A DNA stretch of 64,000 nucleotides from Methylocystis parvus OBBP. Its GTDB lineage: Bacteria; Pseudomonadota; Alphaproteobacteria; Rhizobiales; Beijerinckiaceae. Location: NCBI RefSeq assembly GCF_027571405.1, contig NZ_CP092968.1:2874001-2938000 (forward strand), read 5' to 3'. Below are positions 24,471 through 32,069 of the stretch, piece after piece; within the stretch, counting starts at the first letter, position 1; each line of letters begins with the position of its first letter. Below the pieces are notes generated by a model. That model worked only from the letters and a program-made list of their open reading frames with translations, searched no databases and was not told the DNA's origin. Made by a program: the position numbers and the translations under genes.

Positions 24471-26357
24471 TCAGGCGGCTGGGTGGACGAGAAGTTCGGT
24501 GCGCCCGTCCACGAGGAGACGGATAGGGGCTTCGCCTGTGTCATCGGCTTCGATATTTTGCGTTTCATGCGCGCGCGCGACATAGGCTCCGCCCGGTTTC
24601 AGCCCGCCGAGAGTCAGCGTCCGCAGGCCGGCGCCCGCGCCCGGATAGAGCACGGCGCAAAGCGCGCCGTCATCGGCGATCGCTTTTGCGGGCAAGATGC
24701 CCGGATAGGCGGCGGCGGAAATGAAGGGACCGCTTCTCTTTGCGGGATGCGCGACGAGCCGGCGTAGAGAGCCGCTCGTCGTGCAGCGCGCGAACATTTC
24801 GACCGCATGCGCCCAGAGCGAGGCGCAGGGACGGTGGGCGACGCCGTCGCGAAGAACGCGCGGGCAATCCTCGTCGAGCGCGCTCAAGAGACGCGCGGCC
24901 ATGTCTTGATCGCCGAGTTCGGCGGCGGCGGCCGCGCTCGCCGCATAGCCCGCGGCGCGCGAGAAGCGATAGTTGCCGGTGTCGATCAGCCAATGCGGGC
25001 GCCGGATGTCTCCCTGCGAAAGGGCGCGTCGCGCCAGCAGCCATTGGCGCTCGGCGATGTCCGGAAAAAGCGCATCCAGATAAAGGCAGGGAAAGGTCTG
25101 CATGACCACGCCGCCGGTGATCGGCGCGCTCGCGCCGGTCAGGCTCGACAGAAAGGGCGTCAGGGCGCCGTCGGGCGCGATGAAATCATTCTCGAGCCCG
25201 GCGCGAAAGACGGGCGCGACGGCGTCCCAGTTCCTTTCGCCGCGCCGCGCGTCGAAGGCGCGGATCGCGCAGGCCGAGATCATATTGCAGAGCGGGTAGA
25301 TCCAGTTCGGCTCGCAAGGCAGAAGGCCGAAGGGAGAATTTTGAAAGCCCGTTGCGAGAATGCCGATGAGATCCTCATAGCGATAGGCATGCGCCGCTCC
25401 ATCCCGTTCGACGAAGCGCAGGCTCGCCGGCGCATCGAAAGAAGTTTCGCCCGACGACGCTTCGTAAAGCGCGATCTGCATCGCGAGAAAGCCGGTGAAC
25501 ATGATGTTGCCGCGCGGGATCGGATCTCCGCCGGGGCGCAAATGGCCGAGCAGATTCTCGTAGCGCCAATAGCGCCAGACCCGCGGGTCGAGCTGCTTCA
25601 GGACAAGCGCCCTTTGCGCCTCGGTCAGATAGGCGCGAAAGGCGGGGAGACGTTCGGCCTGCGCGATCGACAGGGCGTAAGACATGAAATTGAGCTGATA
25701 GCGAATGGCGGCCGTCTGATATTGGTCGATCCATTCGAAACCCTCGAACTTGTCGATGGGCTGCAAGGCGCGGTCGAGCAACAGTCTCAGAAGGCTCACA
25801 TCGTCGAGCGACAATTCGGCATGCGCGAAGGGCGTGGACTCGAAGGCTGCCGCGATCGGCGCGGCTTTCGCGAGATAGGCGTTCGCAACCTTGCGCCGCG
25901 TCAGCGCGCGCTGTCCGGAGACGATGGCGACGATGAGAGCGGCGTCCAGCAGCGTCAACATGACGATCGGCGCCGCCTGCGCGGTCTCATTGCTGAAAGC
26001 GCGGTCGCCGCAAAAGGCGGCGAGCAGCGCGGCGCCCAGCCAGGCGGCGACAGGCGCGACGACGGCGCCGGTCGCGAACCAGAGCAATAGCGCCAGACCG
26101 AAGGCCGACGCGGCTCCGGCGGCCATTGCGAGATGCGGCCCGAAAGAGTCGCCGCCGGGAGCCGCCCAGAAGAGAAAGCCGGCGCCCGGCGCCGTCAAAC
26201 CGAGAGAAAAGGCGCGCAGGCCGGGCGCGCTCGCCGTGAAAGCCAGCGTCGAGGCGAAGGCGAGGACGGCTCCATAGGCCGCGAGCGCCGCTCCCAGCCG
26301 CCGTCGCGCGACGGGTCCCCAGATATTGGCGCGCTCGGGCAGGAGCAGAACGGACAT
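24471..26357 (-). CDS. Linalool dehydratase/isomerase-like membrane protein
   Basis: A 628-residue protein. The first 150 residues hold about five transmembrane helices. The rest is a soluble, helix-rich domain with the look of an (alpha/alpha)6 barrel. Key segments are DQYQTAAIRYQLNFMSYAL (about 211-229), PRGNIMFTGFLAMQIALYE (281-299) and PCEPNWIYPLCNMISACAI (347-365). The last has two Cys nine residues apart in CEPxxxxxxC, the arrangement I recall for the active-site Cys pair of Castellaniella linalool dehydratase/isomerase (PF18566). The start follows GGAAG. Whether it acts on terpene alcohols is unproven; the family is mostly uncharacterised. It lies downstream of a regulator and membrane gene and has its own operator-like palindrome. 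Confidence 0.65.
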   Translation of the reverse strand: MSVLLLPERANIWGPVARRRLGAALAAYGAVLAFASTLAFTASAPGLRAFSLGLTAPGAGFLFWAAPGGDSFGPHLAMAAGAASAFGLALLLWFATGAVVAPVAAWLGAALLAAFCGDRAFSNETAQAAPIVMLTLLDAALIVAIVSGQRALTRRKVANAYLAKAAPIAAAFESTPFAHAELSLDDVSLLRLLLDRALQPIDKFEGFEWIDQYQTAAIRYQLNFMSYALSIAQAERLPAFRAYLTEAQRALVLKQLDPRVWRYWRYENLLGHLRPGGDPIPRGNIMFTGFLAMQIALYEASSGETSFDAPASLRFVERDGAAHAYRYEDLIGILATGFQNSPFGLLPCEPNWIYPLCNMISACAIRAFDARRGERNWDAVAPVFRAGLENDFIAPDGALTPFLSSLTGASAPITGGVVMQTFPCLYLDALFPDIAERQWLLARRALSQGDIRRPHWLIDTGNYRFSRAAGYAASAAAAAELGDQDMAARLLSALDEDCPRVLRDGVAHRPCASLWAHAVEMFARCTTSGSLRRLVAHPAKRSGPFISAAAYPGILPAKAIADDGALCAVLYPGAGAGLRTLTLGGLKPGGAYVARAHETQNIEADDTGEAPIRLLVDGRTELLVHPAA

Positions 26358-26382
26358 GGCGGCTTCCTTTTGCTGACGCCAA

Positions 26383-26403
26383 TTACTTTGCAATGCAGAG
26401 TAA
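26383..26403. promoter_or_regulatory. Operator-like palindrome upstream of the Ldi-like gene
   Basis: The 21-base sequence TTACTTTGCAATGCAGAGTAA reads nearly the same on both strands, with two mismatching pairs around its centre at 26393. It lies 26 bases before the start codon of the Ldi-like gene. Its core CTTTG-N5-CAGAG closely matches CTTTG-N5-CAAAG at 27422-27436 in front of the first gene of the set. I infer both are binding sites for the winged-helix regulator encoded between them. Confidence 0.6.
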
Positions 26404-26425
26404 ATCGGAAAAAAAAGAGACGGGG

Positions 26426-26797
26426 TCAGGCGCCCGAGAGACGCGGCGAGGCGGTTGCGGCGGCGCATCCGGCCTCCGCGTCGCGGACGACGCTTTCGAG
26501 CACTTTGAGATAGTCCAGGAAACGCTTGCGCCCGGATGTCGTGATCCGGCAGGTGGTGAGCGGCCGCCCGGCTTCGAAGCGCTTGTCGATGGAGACGAGC
26601 CCATCCTCCTGCAGCACCTGCAAATGCCGGCTCAGATTGCCGTCGGTCAGGCCGCAAAGCCGCTTGAGCTCGGCGAAGGGAAGGCCCTTGGGATGCGCGA
26701 CGAGCGACGTCAGCAGGCCAAGCCGCGCTTTTTCATGGATGACGCGGTCGAGCCCTTCATAGGAGAAGCGTCCGCTATCGGTCTCGTTCTTTGGCAT
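26426..26797 (-). CDS. Winged-helix transcriptional regulator (ArsR/HTH_34-like)
   Basis: A 123-residue DNA-binding protein. The segment DRVIHEKARLGLLTSLVAHPKGLPFAELKRLCGLTDGNLSRHLQVLQEDGLVSIDKRF is a standard winged helix, with TDGNLSRHLQVL as recognition helix. RPLTTCRITTSGRKRFLDYLKVLE forms the wing and a dimerising C-terminal helix. There is no metal-binding Cys cluster or ligand domain. The ATG at 26797 overlaps the end of the membrane gene by 23 bases; a TTG six codons upstream is an alternative start. In such gene pairs the membrane protein is often the partner or sensor. Two near-identical palindromes in the operon (26383-26403 and 27421-27438) are the obvious operators, so auto-repression is likely. 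Confidence 0.82.
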   Translation of the reverse strand: MPKNETDSGRFSYEGLDRVIHEKARLGLLTSLVAHPKGLPFAELKRLCGLTDGNLSRHLQVLQEDGLVSIDKRFEAGRPLTTCRITTSGRKRFLDYLKVLESVVRDAEAGCAAATASPRLSGA

Positions 26798-27398
26798 TTT
26801 CGGCTCGATAGGCAAAATGGAGAATGGCCGCCGCGAAACATTGGCCGCCGAGGAAGGGCAGCGCCATTGCGAGCGGGGAGAAGGCGTCGGGTCCGGATGC
26901 GTATGTCAGACAGGCGAGCCCCGTTGCGAGATACCAGGCGGCGACGGCCGTCATCATGCCCGGCAGCGCCGCGCTTGCGGCGAAGACGCCGAGGCTCAGC
27001 ATGATCTGCCACAGGCCGGGAAGCATCCAGGCGGCTTCGGGCGCGTGCCGAAGGATGGTGAGGCTGGTGAAGAGGCCCGCCAATCCCGCGGGCGCGAAAG
27101 CCCGAGCGGCGGCGCGCAGCATGTCGTTGGCCATGCCGCCATGGTTGCGCCGGGCGCGCCTGAAAGCCTCGGCCCCGATGACCGCCAAAGCGAGACAGGC
27201 GACCGAGGCCCAGAAGAGAATGTAATCGAGCGGCGCTTCCCCGGGCGCGGGAAGGAAAAGCGCCTGCGCGCCCCCTCCCGCCGCAGCCAGAAGGCCGGTC
27301 AGGACGAGCGCCTGCGGGCCGTAGCCGTGAAACTCGACGGACCGCGCGACATGGCCGCGGATCTCGGCGATTTCCAAAAGCGCTTTCTCGACGTCCAT
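26775..27398 (-). CDS. Hypothetical membrane protein paired with the winged-helix regulator
   Basis: A 207-residue protein with an N-terminal amphipathic helix (EKALLEIAEIRGHVARSVEFHGYG) and then about six transmembrane helices with few charged residues. The motif ILRHAPEAAWMLPGLWQIMLSLGVFAA lies in the middle. I know of similar small membrane proteins encoded beside HTH_34-type regulators, but their function is not established. The ATG at 27398 has GAGG six bases upstream and is preferred to an in-frame ATG 12 codons earlier that would overlap the operator. It is the first gene of the regulator/Ldi-like set, and its promoter region holds a matching palindrome. Confidence 0.65.
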   Translation of the reverse strand: MDVEKALLEIAEIRGHVARSVEFHGYGPQALVLTGLLAAAGGGAQALFLPAPGEAPLDYILFWASVACLALAVIGAEAFRRARRNHGGMANDMLRAAARAFAPAGLAGLFTSLTILRHAPEAAWMLPGLWQIMLSLGVFAASAALPGMMTAVAAWYLATGLACLTYASGPDAFSPLAMALPFLGGQCFAAAILHFAYRAENAKERDR

Positions 27399-27420
27399 GC
27401 GCGCCTCGCTTTGCGCCCCC

Positions 27421-27463
27421 ACTTTGCAAGACAAAGCATATTGCCGAACAAAGATCAGCGCAA
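27421..27463 (-). promoter_or_regulatory. Promoter with overlapping operator-like palindrome
   Basis: On the minus strand a -35-like TTGCGC (27463-27458) and a -10-like TATGCT (27440-27435) are separated by exactly 17 bases. Immediately downstream of, and overlapping, the -10 is the palindrome CTTTG-tcttg-CAAAG (27436-27422), which would cover the transcription start. It shares its ACTTTGCAA half with the site at 26383-26403. A repressor bound here would block the promoter of the membrane protein and regulator genes. Confidence 0.5.
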
Positions 27464-27482
27464 GCGGGAGAGGCCGTCATGC

Positions 27483-27796
27483 TTAACGCGCCGGCTCGAA
27501 CGCGCCGAAGCGCGCCCAAGCCTTGCCTGCCTGATGGAAGTGGGTCTTGGGGATCATTCCCTGAAAGTAATGATCCCGTTCGGACCCGTCATAGCGCCCG
27601 CTTCGCAGGCAGCAGCGCCTGAAAGCTTTTCTCCGAACCGCAAGGGCATGGGTCCGCGCGGCCGAGTTTTTCCACGAGCTCCTTGTCGCCATGGACGATT
27701 CTCGGGCCCCGCTTCACATGGGTCTCCGAGTTGAAGCCGTTCTGGCGTTTAGACGTCCGCTCGAAAGCAGGCGACGTCTTCGAAATCGATCGGCAT
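27483..27796 (-). pseudogene. SEC-C motif protein gene with two frameshifts
   Basis: The start ATG at 27796 keeps a perfect GGAGG ribosome site. The first frame gives [14 protein letters not shown] and then a TAA at about 27751-27749. The second frame resumes with [41 protein letters not shown], and a third frame completes [20 protein letters not shown] and a 25-residue tail to the stop at 27483. Joined, this is a standard small SEC-C protein (CPCGSxKxFRRCC zinc motif after GDKELxEKLGRxDPCPCG). Single-base changes near 27750 and 27620 would restore it. It is thus a decaying gene or the product of sequencing errors. It sits 29 bases from tRNA-Gly on the same strand. Confidence 0.75.
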
Positions 27797-27825
27797 GGCC
27801 GCCTCCGTAAAATTGCTTGGGAAAT

Positions 27826-27899
27826 TGGAGCGGGTGAAGGGAATCGAACCCTCGTATTCAGCTTGGAAGGCTGCTGCTCTACCATTGAGCTACACCCGC
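27826..27899 (-). tRNA. tRNA-Gly (anticodon TCC)
   Basis: The minus strand folds as a 74-base tRNA: acceptor GCGGGTG/CACCCGC, D-arm with AGCTCAATGGTAGAGC, anticodon stem CAGCC/AGCTG with loop CTTCCAA (TCC), and T-arm GAGGGTTCGATTCCCTTC. The discriminator base is T and the CCA tail is encoded. No intron or insertion is seen. Confidence 0.97.
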
Positions 27900-28074
27900 G
27901 CGCCCTTTTCTATGCCAATCCGCGCGGCGCTTTGCAACGTCCGAATCGGCAGGCCGGGTCCGGCGCATTTATCCATTTGACAGCGCCGCCGGAGCCAACT
28001 AACCCGAGCGCCCGACGGTCAATCATTCAAGGCGGGCGTTTCCACGCTGCTTCATTCGTAAGGATCAACGAACC

Positions 28075-28443
28075 GTGGCCAAACCCGAACTCGGCGCCAA
28101 GCGCCAATGTCAGTCTTGCGCGACGAAATTCTACGACCTCAACAAGGATCCGATCATCTGCCCGAAATGCGGCGCGATCTTCCAGGTCGCCGCGCTGAGC
28201 CGCGCCGCCGCCGCCGCGCGCGTGCAGGAAGATGAGTCCGAGATCGAGAAGGAGGCTCCCGACACGGTGTCGCTCGACGAGGTCGAAGCGGAGGAATCCG
28301 CGGCGGAGACGCTGGACGTCGAAGACGACGTCGAAATCGAGGATACGGCCGACGACGACGACACCTTCCTCGAGGAGGAAGAAGGAGAGGATGACGTCTC
28401 GGGCCTCATCGACGGCGACATAGAGAGCGACGACGAGGGCTGA
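28075..28443 (+). CDS. FYDLN acid (TIGR02300) family zinc-ribbon protein
   Basis: A 122-residue protein of a family found in alphaproteobacteria. The N-terminal zinc ribbon has [25 protein letters not shown], with two CxxC pairs and the FYDLN block. The C-terminal two thirds are almost entirely acidic (Glu/Asp runs such as [15 protein letters not shown]) and surely disordered. The start is GTG at 28075, the only start that gives the conserved [12 protein letters not shown]-terminus. Its molecular role is not established. A strong terminator follows 55 bases after the stop. It faces mucR, which ends on the other side of that terminator. Confidence 0.92.
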   Translation: MAKPELGAKRQCQSCATKFYDLNKDPIICPKCGAIFQVAALSRAAAAARVQEDESEIEKEAPDTVSLDEVEAEESAAETLDVEDDVEIEDTADDDDTFLEEEEGEDDVSGLIDGDIESDDEG

Positions 28444-28498
28444 CGCAAGGAACGCAGCGCCGCGCGCGTTCGGCGCGGGCCCGCAATCGCCCAAAAGG

Positions 28499-28530
28499 AA
28501 ACCCGCGGCCCTCGGGACCGCGGGTTTTTT
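28499..28530 (+). terminator. Rho-independent terminator after the FYDLN gene
   Basis: The stem AACCCGCGG pairs with CCGCGGGTT around a short loop (ccctcggga) and is followed by six T. On the minus strand the hairpin is followed by only a short T-poor run, so it works best for the plus-strand gene. Confidence 0.88.
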
Positions 28531-28546
28531 GTCGTCTGCGAAGCTT

Positions 28547-28960
28547 TTACTTGCCGCGGGTCTGGCGGCGGCGCTGCTGGCCGAGACCCATTTGCTTTGC
28601 GAGATTGGAGCGCGCCTTCGCATAATTGGGGGCGACCATCGGATAGTCGGCCGGCAGCGCCCATTTCTCGCGATATTCTTCGGGCGAGAGACCGTATTGG
28701 GTCCGCAGATGGCGCTTTAGAGATTTGAATTTCTTACCGTCTTCGAGGCAGATGATGTAGTCGTTCGTGACGGACCGCTTGACGGCGACGGCGGGCTTCG
28801 GCGGCTCGGTCGGGGCGGGCGCCACGTTCGAACCCACCCGGAGCAGCGCATTGTAGACTTCGCTGATCAGCTGCGGAAGATCGCCCGCGGGAACGGAATT
28901 ATTGCTGACATAAGCGGAGACGATGTCGGCCGCGAGTTCGATATTGTTGGTGAGGTTCAT
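28547..28960 (-). CDS. mucR: MucR/Ros family transcriptional regulator
   Basis: A 137-residue protein with the family N-terminal oligomerisation region ([25 protein letters not shown]) and the zinc-finger-like DNA-binding core ([38 protein letters not shown]). The CxxxxxxFxxLxxHL pattern matches a MucR/Ros C2H2-type finger with YICLEDGK. The ending RQTRGK is basic. MucR-type proteins bind AT-rich DNA as higher oligomers and silence exopolysaccharide, motility and virulence genes in Hyphomicrobiales. An in-frame ATG 27 codons upstream is rejected because the ATG at 28960 gives the conserved start. An AT-rich stretch lies upstream, where autorepression would be expected. Confidence 0.93.
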   Translation of the reverse strand: MNLTNNIELAADIVSAYVSNNSVPAGDLPQLISEVYNALLRVGSNVAPAPTEPPKPAVAVKRSVTNDYIICLEDGKKFKSLKRHLRTQYGLSPEEYREKWALPADYPMVAPNYAKARSNLAKQMGLGQQRRRQTRGK

Positions 28961-29325
28961 AGGGGCGCCTGTTGCCTTAGGGTGACCTGGATAGACTGCG
29001 CGCATTCGCGAAAGCGTCGCCGCTTGAATATGCTCGAACAAAACCGTTGATCATGGGGGCTTCGTCGAAGCGGCGAAGATATTCAATAATATACCTCCAT
29101 TTTTTTCTACAGCAAGAATTATCGCCGCTTATTGCCAGCGATCAGAATTCAAACAAATGTTGCGAGAAAGTTATAGCATGAAGGACGTGCAAAAAACCAG
29201 CAATCCTAAGTTTAGCCCCTCGCGCTTGGCTGATTGCCCGCGCCGCCGCCTAGATGAGGCTCGCCGCACCCCTTATGACGAGTATCGCGCTAAATTAAAG
29301 CGATCCAGAATCACTTGGAGCGACG
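28961..29325. promoter_or_regulatory. AT-rich intergenic region upstream of mucR and the acuI-like gene
   Basis: This 365-base gap lies between divergent genes. The part from about 29070 to 29175 is far richer in A/T than the surroundings (attcaataatatacctccat followed by a run of T, then aagaattatcgccgctt and gaattcaaacaaatg), the kind of DNA MucR/Ros proteins bind. I see no convincing gene; a small plus-strand frame from 29157 runs into the next gene and has shadow-like composition. Confidence 0.4.
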
Positions 29326-30312
29326 ATGTCCTCTTTCAAAGCCGTTCTCATCGACAAGACTTCCGGGCGTTACGTCGCGGAATATGTCCAGATGGACGAA
29401 GCGGCCCTCATGCCCGGCGACGTCGATGTCGACGTCCTGTATTCGGCCATCAATTACAAGGACGGTCTCGCGGTGACTGGAAAAGGGCCAGTGGTGCGGC
29501 GTTTTCCGATGGTCCCGGGAGTGGATCTCGTCGCCCGCGTCGCGAGGTCGACGCATGACGGCTTTGCGCCGGGCGAAATCGTCGTCGCAACGGGATGCGG
29601 GATCGGCGAGGCGCATTACGGGGGATTTGCGCAAAAAGCGCGGCTTTCCGGCGATTGGCTCGTGAAGCTGCCTGATTCGCTTTCGCCCGCGCGCGCCATG
29701 ACCGTGGGCACGGCGGGCCTCACCGCCATGTTTTGCGTGCTGGCCCTGGAGCGGCGCGGCCTTACGCCAGAGGATGGACCAGCGGTGGTCTCGGGCGCGT
29801 CCGGGGGCGTCGGCTCTTTCGCGGTGGCGCTGCTCGCAAAATCGGGCTGGCGCGTCGCCGCCATTACCGGCCACGCGGCGGAGGGCGACTATCTCAAGTC
29901 GATCGGCGCAAGCGAGATTCTGGCGCGGGACGATTTCGCGAAGCCGGGAAAGGCGTTGCAATTGCAGCGCTTCGCCGCCGGAATAGACGCGGTCGGCGGC
30001 GCGACGCTCGCCAATCTGCTTTCCCAGACGCAGTTCGACGGCGCGATCGCCGCCTGCGGCAATGTCGGCGGGATGGATCTGCCGGGAAGCGTCGCGCCCT
30101 TCATCCTCCGCGGCGTCGCGCTTCTCGGCGTCGAAAGCGTGCGGCCGCGAATCGCGCTGCGCCGCCAAGCCTGGACCCGGATCGCTTCCGATCTGGACGC
30201 GGGCATGATCGACGCCATGTGTGAGATTATCCCCTTCGACCACGCGCTGGAGCGCGCGCGCTCGATCGTGACGGGAAAAATTCGGGGACGCGTGGTCGTC
30301 GAAATGCCTTGA
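29326..30312 (+). CDS. acuI: YhdH/AcuI-type NADPH-dependent oxidoreductase (acrylyl-CoA reductase family)
   Basis: A 328-residue medium-chain dehydrogenase without zinc-binding residues. It has the YhdH/YhfP/AcuI features: NYKDGLAVTGKGPVVRRFPMVPGVDLVARV near the N-terminus, the cofactor motif SGASGGVGSFAVALL (about 150-165), and the C-terminal LDAGMIDAMCEIIPFDHALERARSIVTGKIRGRVVV. AcuI reduces acrylyl-CoA to propionyl-CoA in propionate, 3-hydroxypropionate and DMSP metabolism; a detoxifying role is the alternative. The gene stands alone on the plus strand downstream of an AT-rich region shared with mucR. The symbol is by homology and could be yhdH. Confidence 0.85.
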   Translation: MSSFKAVLIDKTSGRYVAEYVQMDEAALMPGDVDVDVLYSAINYKDGLAVTGKGPVVRRFPMVPGVDLVARVARSTHDGFAPGEIVVATGCGIGEAHYGGFAQKARLSGDWLVKLPDSLSPARAMTVGTAGLTAMFCVLALERRGLTPEDGPAVVSGASGGVGSFAVALLAKSGWRVAAITGHAAEGDYLKSIGASEILARDDFAKPGKALQLQRFAAGIDAVGGATLANLLSQTQFDGAIAACGNVGGMDLPGSVAPFILRGVALLGVESVRPRIALRRQAWTRIASDLDAGMIDAMCEIIPFDHALERARSIVTGKIRGRVVVEMP

Positions 30313-30464
30313 GCGCGGCGCTGCGGCGCCAATTGTCGCAGCGTCGTCGCGCGTTCTCGACTTTCACCGCCCGCTCGGATGTAATGTCGTTCGAGCGGCC
30401 AGACGCAGCGCGTCGATGGGCCGCTCCTTATTTCCAGGCCATCGCGGCGCTAAAGGTAGGACGC

Positions 30465-30932
30465 ATGAGTTCGGCTTTCACCAAGGAACAGGAAGACGAC
30501 AATCCGCGCGAGGATCTGCCGGATCGTCCCGTCAGCTCGCATCGAAATCTGGTGACGCCGGAAGGTTTGCAGCAGATCGACGACGCCCTCGCCCGGCTCC
30601 ACGGCGAGATCGAGGCGGCGACGTCGAAGGATGATCAGCATGCGATCGCGCTGGCGCAGCGCGATCTGCGTTACTGGACTGCGCGTCGGGCGAGCGCTGA
30701 AGTCGTGCGTCCCATCGCCGATCATTCGGTCGTTCGATTCGGGCACAAGGTCGTCGTGGAGCTGGAGGGCGGCGAGCGCCGCCTCTTCCGGCTCGTCGGC
30801 GAAGACGAGGCCGATCCCTCGAAGAATCTGATTCCCTATGTCGCTCCGCTCGCGCAAGCGCTGATGGGTAAAAGCGTCGGCGACAAGGTGGAGGTCATCC
30901 ACCACAGCGCCAAGATCGTCGAAATCGCCTGA
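30465..30932 (+). CDS. GreA/GreB-family transcription elongation factor
   Basis: A 155-residue protein with an N-terminal segment (EDLPDRPVSSHRNLVTPEGL), a coiled-coil stretch (LQQIDDALARLHGEIEAA...), and a C-terminal Gre domain (VRFGHKVVVELEGGERRLFRLVGEDEADPSKNLIPYVAPLAQALMGKSVGDKVEV). This is the typical alphaproteobacterial short Gre-like factor that binds the RNA polymerase secondary channel, where GreA/B rescue backtracked complexes. The start at 30465 has AGG upstream; a longer frame from 30309 lacks family similarity in its first 52 residues. Canonical greA is usually elsewhere, so this is probably a paralogue. A minus-strand terminator lies at its end. Confidence 0.87.
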   Translation: MSSAFTKEQEDDNPREDLPDRPVSSHRNLVTPEGLQQIDDALARLHGEIEAATSKDDQHAIALAQRDLRYWTARRASAEVVRPIADHSVVRFGHKVVVELEGGERRLFRLVGEDEADPSKNLIPYVAPLAQALMGKSVGDKVEVIHHSAKIVEIA

Positions 30933-30960
30933 AACAAAAGGCCGCGCGAGTCGCGCGGCC
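30930..30960 (-). terminator. Rho-independent terminator for the ParA-like gene
   Basis: On the minus strand GGCCGCGCGA pairs with TCGCGCGGCC around a small loop and is followed by CTTTTGTTTC. On the plus strand no T-tract follows. It therefore serves the converging parA-like gene at 30992-31777. Confidence 0.7.
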
Positions 30961-30991
30961 ACGATTCTCCCGCGTAGCGGGCCTATCGCGC

Positions 30992-31777
30992 TCACGCCGC
31001 CTTTCTGGCGGGCTTTTTGGGCGCGCTCTTCGGCGCCTCGACAGCCGGCTTCGCCGCCGCCGCCTTTTGGGGTGCGGCTTTCGGGGCGGGCGCCGGCTTT
31101 TCGACGACCGCCTGCTTGGCGGGCGTGATCTTGGCGGGCGCGGTCTTGGCGGGCGCGCGCTTCAGGCGCCGCTTGATCGAACCCCAGAGCTCCTTCATCT
31201 CCTCGGCTGCGACGCCTTCCGGATTATATTCGGTGACGCCGAGGCCGAGGCGCGCCGCCTCCTGATAATCGACGCGGGCGGAGACGAGGGGGGCGAGCAG
31301 TCCGCCCATGGCCTGCAGCGCCTTGGCGCCGAGTTCGACGCGCGCGGTCTGCTGCGCGGGCGGGCATTGATTGAGCAGAAAGGCGTAGTCGACGCCCGCC
31401 TCCTTCACCCCCGCGCGGGTCTTTTCGCTCGCCCAAAGATCGAAGGCGTTGGGACGCGCCGGGATGACGCAGAGATCCGCGGCGCGAATGGCGGCGGCGG
31501 CGGCTTCGCCCTCATGGCCGGGCGCGTCGATGACGACGAGAGTCACGCCTTTCTTTTCGAGCGCGGCGATCGCCTTGGCGAGCTTGCCCGGCGGCACATG
31601 CTCGACGCCGATATCCGAAGATTCGCGCGCGCCCGACCATTTCACCAGAGTCTGCAGCGGATCGAGATCGGCGATGAAGACGCGTTCACCGGCGGCGCGC
31701 GCGGCGACGGCGACGCTGCTCGCCAGCGTGCTTTTGCCGGCCCCGCCCTTTTGCGTGACGAAAGCTATGGTCCGCAT
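30992..31777 (-). CDS. Orphan ParA-family ATPase with lysine/alanine-rich tail
   Basis: A 261-residue protein. The first 205 residues form a ParA/MinD-type ATPase: deviant Walker A KGGAGKST, a Walker A' block VFIADLDPLQTL, Walker B TLVVIDAPGHE, and the ending GLGVTEYNPEGVAAEEMKELWGSIKRRL. From about residue 208 the protein turns into a tail of Ala, Pro and Lys (PAKTAPAKITPAKQ and similar), like histone H1-type DNA-binding tails. No parB or parS is adjacent, so it is not a classical partition pair. Such orphan ParAs position chemotaxis clusters, carboxysomes or other cargo. The ATG at 31777 gives the Walker A at residue 9. A terminator lies downstream. Confidence 0.87.
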   Translation of the reverse strand: MRTIAFVTQKGGAGKSTLASSVAVAARAAGERVFIADLDPLQTLVKWSGARESSDIGVEHVPPGKLAKAIAALEKKGVTLVVIDAPGHEGEAAAAAIRAADLCVIPARPNAFDLWASEKTRAGVKEAGVDYAFLLNQCPPAQQTARVELGAKALQAMGGLLAPLVSARVDYQEAARLGLGVTEYNPEGVAAEEMKELWGSIKRRLKRAPAKTAPAKITPAKQAVVEKPAPAPKAAPQKAAAAKPAVEAPKSAPKKPARKAA

Positions 31778-32069
31778 ATCTTGACTTCCGTTTGTCGCAG
31801 CTTTGGGCCGCGGGCTTGCGAAACGCATATCGCCAAGCGATCTTGCGGCGAGAAGCGCTCCAGATTTCGGATGGACGCCGCCTCGTCGTTCGCGCGATTG
31901 AACGCGAGCGGAAAGCGCGCCGAGCGAAAAACGCTGTTATCGGCAATACGCAGGCTTACCCGGCCGAATCATTTACTTGGCGTGAGGGTAATCGTTGGTT
32001 AACGCCGCGTCGAGGTGGTAATCAATCGTCAACGACACAAGTATTCAGTTTACGATCGATCGAAATCCG

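Noticed and set aside
29157..29558. 133-codon plus-strand frame starting in the AT-rich region upstream of the acuI-like gene
   Set aside because: Most of it overlaps the acuI-like gene in another frame and the product is Arg-rich with no pattern.
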